Shown: in pieces, positions 14,435-17,742 of the stretch
Layout of the letters: each line of letters starts with the position of its first letter
Numbering within the stretch: the first letter of the stretch is position 1
Assembly (NCBI GenBank): GCA_905215645.1
Contig: CAJMQS010000042.1
Coordinates: forward strand, 1-17,742
Source: an uncultured bacterium
GTDB lineage: Bacteria; Bacillota; Negativicutes; Acidaminococcales; Acidaminococcaceae
Reading direction: 5' to 3'
DNA: 17,742 bases
Position numbers and translations under genes: made by a program
The notes under the pieces: generated by a model
Databases searched by the model: none
What the model saw: only the letters and a program-made list of their open reading frames with translations
What the model was told of the DNA's origin: nothing

Positions 14435-16072
14435 TTATTTAGAGCTTTTTTCCTTGTTTTCTTCCGTTTTAGCTTCTTTTTTCATGTTTCCTTCATTTGA
14501 CTGGCTAGTCAAAAATTCTTCCCCGGGACGGTTTTTCTGCAGATAAGGCAGGACTTTTTCTGCCTCCAGGTCGTATTCTTTCTGGTCCCCGTATAAAAGC
14601 CCCAGGGCTTCCCCATCGAAATAATACCCGGTGATATCCTCTGGTTTCAGCATCTGTCCATCGGCAGCGGTCTCTTTCCCGACCATCTTCCAGAATTTCC
14701 TCCAAGGATGGACCATATCCTTCAAAGGCACTTCTTCTCCCGTTGCCATATTGAAATTATAGCAATGGGTGATGGCTTCGCTCTTATCCCGGTCCGTCAG
14801 GAGCCCCAGGATCATGAGGCTGGCATATTTCTTTCCGCTGTACTTCACATCGTAATCCAGATTCAGCCGGGTCCCGATGGCTGCATCTTTCAGTTGGCTG
14901 CGCACAAAGGATTCGATGACCCGGTTCACCTTCCAGGCCAGCCGGCCGTCCAGTTTCTGGAAATGGGGATAAGTGACGGCTCCCGTATCCGTAGCCACTT
15001 TCAGGGAAATGATCTCATAGCCGCCCTCTCCAGTGACTTTGCTGGCATTGGCATAGGTAGGCCGGCTGTACAGTTCTGCCTGGAATCCCACATTCCGGGG
15101 TTCCCAGCCTCCGGCCCGGTATTCCCACACCGTCCGTACATAGCCCAGAGGATCGGCATTCAGCACCCCAACTACCTTCTGGACAGTGACCACTTCGTCC
15201 ACTCCGTCTCCGTTCACATCCAGGGGACTGAGCTGGCTCAAGTTCTGGATATAGGGCCGCAGGCCGGATGCCTTCAGGCTGCCGTCTTCGTTATACACAT
15301 TCAGGTTCCGGTAGGCTTCCTTTTCATTGGAAAGATCCAGAGTCATCTCCTGTTTCAGCCCCGGGAAGGAGAGCTTCACCTGGTAATCCGGCAGATAGGT
15401 CCCTGCCATGGAGACTCCTCGGTTCTCTTCCGGTCCGAACACTTCCTGGAGTTTCCCATCGATCACGTCCAGGATCCGGTAAGAGACCATGCCCCCGGAT
15501 CCGCCGCTGGGGGCAGCGATGATCACGTCAGGATAGCCATCTCCTGTTACGTCCGCCAAGGTCAGATAGGCGTTGTATCCTCCCAGATCCTTGGGACGGT
15601 AGTAATATTTCACTTTGGCAGGATCCTTGGCTCCCACTTCTCGTGCAATCAGATACATGTCCCCCATGAAACTGGATTTCTCCACCACCGGGTTTCCCAT
15701 CAGATCCACCACTTCCTCGCTGCCATCTCCATCGATGTCCCCGATGGCTTCGCTGATCAGCTGTCCGTGCTGGACCGTGAACTCTACTTCCCGTGTCTTG
15801 CGGAGGGGATCATTTTTGGGCAGTGTCTGGCTCCCGGATTTCTTTTCTGCCGCGGCCTCCGTCGTTTTCTCTTTCCCGGCGGCTGGTTTATTCCCCGGTT
15901 TCTGGGCCGTCCCTTTTCCCGCCGTCACACCTGCCGCTGCCTTTTCCTCTGGCTGGGAAAAAGTCCGCAGATCCGTTACCGGTCCCGCGCCTGCCGCTGC
16001 CAGGGATGGCAGGCAAAGACTCCCGGCCAGGACCAGGCTGAGGAGTATCTGTTTCCGTGTACATTGTTCCAT
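14435..16072 (-). CDS. Exported protein with FG-GAP/calcium-loop repeats and RsiV-like C-terminal region
   Basis: The 545-residue precursor has a signal peptide (MEQCTRKQILLSLVLAGSLCLPSLAAAGA), so it acts outside the cytoplasm. Residues 40-90 are a low-complexity Ala/Lys/Gly linker. Three Asp-rich loops of the FG-GAP/VCBS or dockerin-like type follow: DIDGDGSEEV (112-121), DVTGDGYPDV (174-183) and DVNGDGVDEV (285-294). They probably bind calcium within beta-propeller-like blades. From about 380 onward, segments such as LDYDVKYSGKKYASLMILGLL and CYNFNMATGEEVPLKDMV resemble the DUF3298/RsiV-like domain. The tail is strongly charged (KKEAKTEENKEKSSK). The ribosome site is weak (GGTGG, 3 bases before the ATG). 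It precedes acrAB on the same strand with no terminator between. A secreted sensor or envelope-binding role is only a guess. Confidence 0.8.
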   Translation of the reverse strand: MEQCTRKQILLSLVLAGSLCLPSLAAAGAGPVTDLRTFSQPEEKAAAGVTAGKGTAQKPGNKPAAGKEKTTEAAAEKKSGSQTLPKNDPLRKTREVEFTVQHGQLISEAIGDIDGDGSEEVVDLMGNPVVEKSSFMGDMYLIAREVGAKDPAKVKYYYRPKDLGGYNAYLTLADVTGDGYPDVIIAAPSGGSGGMVSYRILDVIDGKLQEVFGPEENRGVSMAGTYLPDYQVKLSFPGLKQEMTLDLSNEKEAYRNLNVYNEDGSLKASGLRPYIQNLSQLSPLDVNGDGVDEVVTVQKVVGVLNADPLGYVRTVWEYRAGGWEPRNVGFQAELYSRPTYANASKVTGEGGYEIISLKVATDTGAVTYPHFQKLDGRLAWKVNRVIESFVRSQLKDAAIGTRLNLDYDVKYSGKKYASLMILGLLTDRDKSEAITHCYNFNMATGEEVPLKDMVHPWRKFWKMVGKETAADGQMLKPEDITGYYFDGEALGLLYGDQKEYDLEAEKVLPYLQKNRPGEEFLTSQSNEGNMKKEAKTEENKEKSSK

Positions 16073-16114
16073 ATTCCACCCACACTTATCCTTTCCATCA
16101 GACTTTATGGGTCC

Positions 16115-16120
16115 ATTATA
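16115..16120 (-). promoter_or_regulatory. Putative -10 box for the FG-GAP protein gene
   Basis: A perfect TATAAT on the minus strand lies 42 bases before the ATG at 16072. No good -35 hexamer is present at normal spacing (GGCGAA at 17 bases), so it may need an activator or be weak. It lies in the 198-base divergent gap shared with the FAD-oxidase promoter. Confidence 0.5.
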
Positions 16121-16202
16121 CTATAGGTTTGCTTTTTTCGCCTCCCCTTCCCGGGAAAACGCCTGCAAAATTATCTTAGATTACAAAATATTGAGAAAGT
16201 TC

Positions 16203-16231
16203 TTTACTTGTTTTAAGAAATTGATTATACT
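16203..16231 (+). promoter_or_regulatory. Promoter of the FAD-linked oxidase gene
   Basis: TTTACT (16203-16208), a 17-base spacer and TATACT (16226-16231) precede the gene by about 39 bases in A/T-rich DNA. The -35 matches four of six consensus bases. Confidence 0.6.
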
Positions 16232-16270
16232 AATCCTACGTTTTTGTTATAAAAAGGGGGAGCTTTACAA

Positions 16271-17686
16271 ATGATCGAATATCAGCCCATTACACCGGAC
16301 GTGCTGGAAGCACTCCGTGAAATTTCCGGAAAACGGCTGGTCACGGGAGAAGACATCAACCCGGACTACGCCCATGATGCCATGCCCATTTATGGGATCG
16401 GCATGCCGGAAGCCACCATCGATGTGGAAAGCACGGAAGAAGTTTCCGCCATCATGAAGCTGTGCAATGAGCATCACATCCCGGTCACCGTACGGGGGGC
16501 CGGCACCGGTCTGGCCGGTGGAGCCACGCCGGTCCAGCAAGGGCTGGTGCTGTGCACATCCCGGATGAACCAGATCCTGGAGTACGATGAAAAGAATATG
16601 AACGTACGGGTGCAGCCCGGCGTCCTGCTGGATACTTTGTCCAAGGATGCCCTGGAACACGGGATGTTCTATCCTCCCGATCCAGGTGAAAAATTCGCTA
16701 CCCTGGGCGGCAACGTTTCCACCAATGCCGGGGGCATGCGGGCGGTGAAATACGGTACCACCCGGGATTACGTCCAAGCCATGACCGTGGTGCTGCCCAC
16801 AGGAGAAGTCGTCCATCTGGGGGCTCCCGTCTCCAAGACCACTTCTGGCTACAGCCTGCTGCATCTGATGATCGGTTCCGAAGGGACCCTGGGGATCATC
16901 ACGGAACTGACCCTGAAGCTGATTGCCCCGCCCAAATGCCATGTGACCCTAATCGTTCCTTTTGCGGAGCTGGCAGATGGGATCGGTGCTGTACCTGCCA
17001 TCAAACATTCCGGTCTGGATCCCCAGACCCTGGAATTCTTTGAAAAAGAAATCCTGGAATCTTCCGAAGCCTATATGGGCAAGAGCGTCTTCCCCAAAGT
17101 GGTGGAAGGCCAGGAAGTAGGCGCCTATCTGCTGGTGACGCTGGATTCCAACGATAGGGACCAGCTGGACAAGCTGGTAGAAGAAGCCGCCGAGATGCTC
17201 CTGGAAGCCGGTGCCCTGGACGTACTGGTGGCCGATACCCCCATGTTCCTGGAAAAGACCTGGGCTGCCCGTTCCTCCTTCCTGGAAGGCATCGAGGAAC
17301 AGTATGCCCTGCTGGATGAATGCGATGTGGTGGTCCCCGTTTCCCGGATCCCGGATTTTGTCCTGTACATCAAGGAAATCCAGGGGGACTTCCCCTTCGA
17401 AGTGAAGATGTTCGGCCATGCCGGAGATGGCAACCTGCACATCTACACCTGCGCCAATGACATGGACCTGGTGGAATTCAAAAAATCCGTGGAACAGTTC
17501 ATGCATCTCCTGTACGCCAAATGCACCGAGCTGGGCGGCCAGATTTCCGGGGAACACGGCATCGGCTTCGGCAAAGTCCAGTTCTTGGCGGAAAACCTAG
17601 GTGAAACACCCATCCGCCTGATGCAGGGCATCAAAGAAGTCTTCGATCCCAATCTGATCCTGAATCCCAATAAGGTATGCTTCTAA
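16271..17686 (+). CDS. FAD-linked 2-hydroxyacid dehydrogenase, GlcD/D2HGDH family
   Basis: The enzyme oxidises a D-2-hydroxyacid such as D-lactate, glycolate or D-2-hydroxyglutarate, passing electrons to FAD and then usually to an electron-transfer flavoprotein or quinone. The 471-residue protein has the PCMH-type FAD domain with VRGAGTGLAGGA (74-85), PPDPGEKFATLGGNVSTNAGG and IGSEGTLGIITELTL. The C-terminal cap domain has GHAGDGNLHIY and the closing SGEHGIGFGK motif. The ATG is 8 bases after GGGGGAG. It is the only protein gene in the window read on the plus strand, with its own promoter and terminator. The etfAB partners common beside lactate dehydrogenases of this group are not within the window. 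D-lactate or D-2-hydroxyglutarate is plausible, the latter because glutamate fermenters make that acid. The substrate cannot be settled from sequence. Confidence 0.92.
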   Translation: MIEYQPITPDVLEALREISGKRLVTGEDINPDYAHDAMPIYGIGMPEATIDVESTEEVSAIMKLCNEHHIPVTVRGAGTGLAGGATPVQQGLVLCTSRMNQILEYDEKNMNVRVQPGVLLDTLSKDALEHGMFYPPDPGEKFATLGGNVSTNAGGMRAVKYGTTRDYVQAMTVVLPTGEVVHLGAPVSKTTSGYSLLHLMIGSEGTLGIITELTLKLIAPPKCHVTLIVPFAELADGIGAVPAIKHSGLDPQTLEFFEKEILESSEAYMGKSVFPKVVEGQEVGAYLLVTLDSNDRDQLDKLVEEAAEMLLEAGALDVLVADTPMFLEKTWAARSSFLEGIEEQYALLDECDVVVPVSRIPDFVLYIKEIQGDFPFEVKMFGHAGDGNLHIYTCANDMDLVEFKKSVEQFMHLLYAKCTELGGQISGEHGIGFGKVQFLAENLGETPIRLMQGIKEVFDPNLILNPNKVCF

Positions 17687-17718
17687 AAAGGGGCTGTTGC
17701 ATGCGCAACAGCCCCTTT
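17687..17718 (+). terminator. Hairpin terminator after the FAD-linked oxidase
   Basis: AAAGGGGCTGTTGC pairs with GCAACAGCCCCTTT (14 bp, loop ATGC), starting right after the stop codon. The T-run is only TTT and lies within the stem. The stem shares its core with the terminator at 9773-9805. The heptad array at 17720 follows after one base. Confidence 0.82.
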
Positions 17719-17719
17719 A

Positions 17720-17742
17720 GTCGGAAGTCAGGAGTCTGAAGT
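17720..17742 (+). repeat. Start of a third heptad array (cut by window edge)
   Basis: Three 7-base units, GTCGGAA, GTCAGGA and GTCTGAA, then GT, run to the window end. They lie one base outside a terminator hairpin, the same position as the arrays at 6408 and 9806. The array probably opens another copy of the repeat element. Confidence 0.55.

Overview
The window looks like chromosomal DNA from a diderm Firmicute of the Negativicutes, most likely Acidaminococcus or a close relative (inference). The evidence is a Firmicute-type gene set (a sigH homologue next to rlmB, many AGGAGG-type ribosome sites, GTG and TTG starts) combined with an RND efflux pump, which implies an outer membrane. Coding DNA is moderately GC-rich and gaps are AT-rich. 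No phage, transposase, CRISPR array or complete defence system is visible. The largest genuine puzzle is in the gaps between genes (see below).

Positions 1-690 (minus strand): a strong promoter with an A/T-rich upstream region drives five tRNA genes, Thr(TGT)-Tyr(GTA)-fMet(CAT)-Thr(GGT)-Met(CAT), followed by the start of tuf, which runs off the left edge. Positions 734-1537: uppP, for undecaprenyl-phosphate recycling. Positions 1618-6370 (minus strand): one promoter precedes a flavodiiron protein, rlmB, sigH, a small BrxF-like P-loop protein and pfkA, ending in a large hairpin terminator. The rlmB-sigH pair and the nearby tRNA-tuf block resemble the conserved Firmicute sigH/tuf/secE/nusG neighbourhood, with pfkA, the P-loop gene and uppP lying between.

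Positions 6554-9696 (minus strand): an SbmA/YddA-like ABC exporter gene broken by a one-base frameshift, then an AGCS-family sodium:amino-acid symporter. Positions 10010-14327 (minus strand): an acrAB-type efflux operon (lipoprotein adaptor and RND pump, no outer-membrane channel gene here). Positions 14435-16072 (minus strand): an exported protein with three calcium-loop FG-GAP-like repeats and a C-terminal RsiV-like region. Positions 16271-17686 (plus strand): a GlcD/D2HGDH-type FAD-linked 2-hydroxyacid dehydrogenase.

The most interesting signal is a family of structured repeats of about 135-150 bp in the gaps after alsT and acrB, with a third beginning at the right edge. Each complete copy is bounded by two convergent arrays of a 7-base unit, (GTCANNN)n, closing with GCC. 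Each array abuts an outside hairpin, usually a terminator, and the interior carries two further hairpins at equivalent positions. I know of no described family with this layout. Other points of note are a possible RNA switch masking the sigH ribosome site, the BrxF-like gene outside any BREX locus, and a phosphofructokinase with a mixed pair of phosphate-donor residues.
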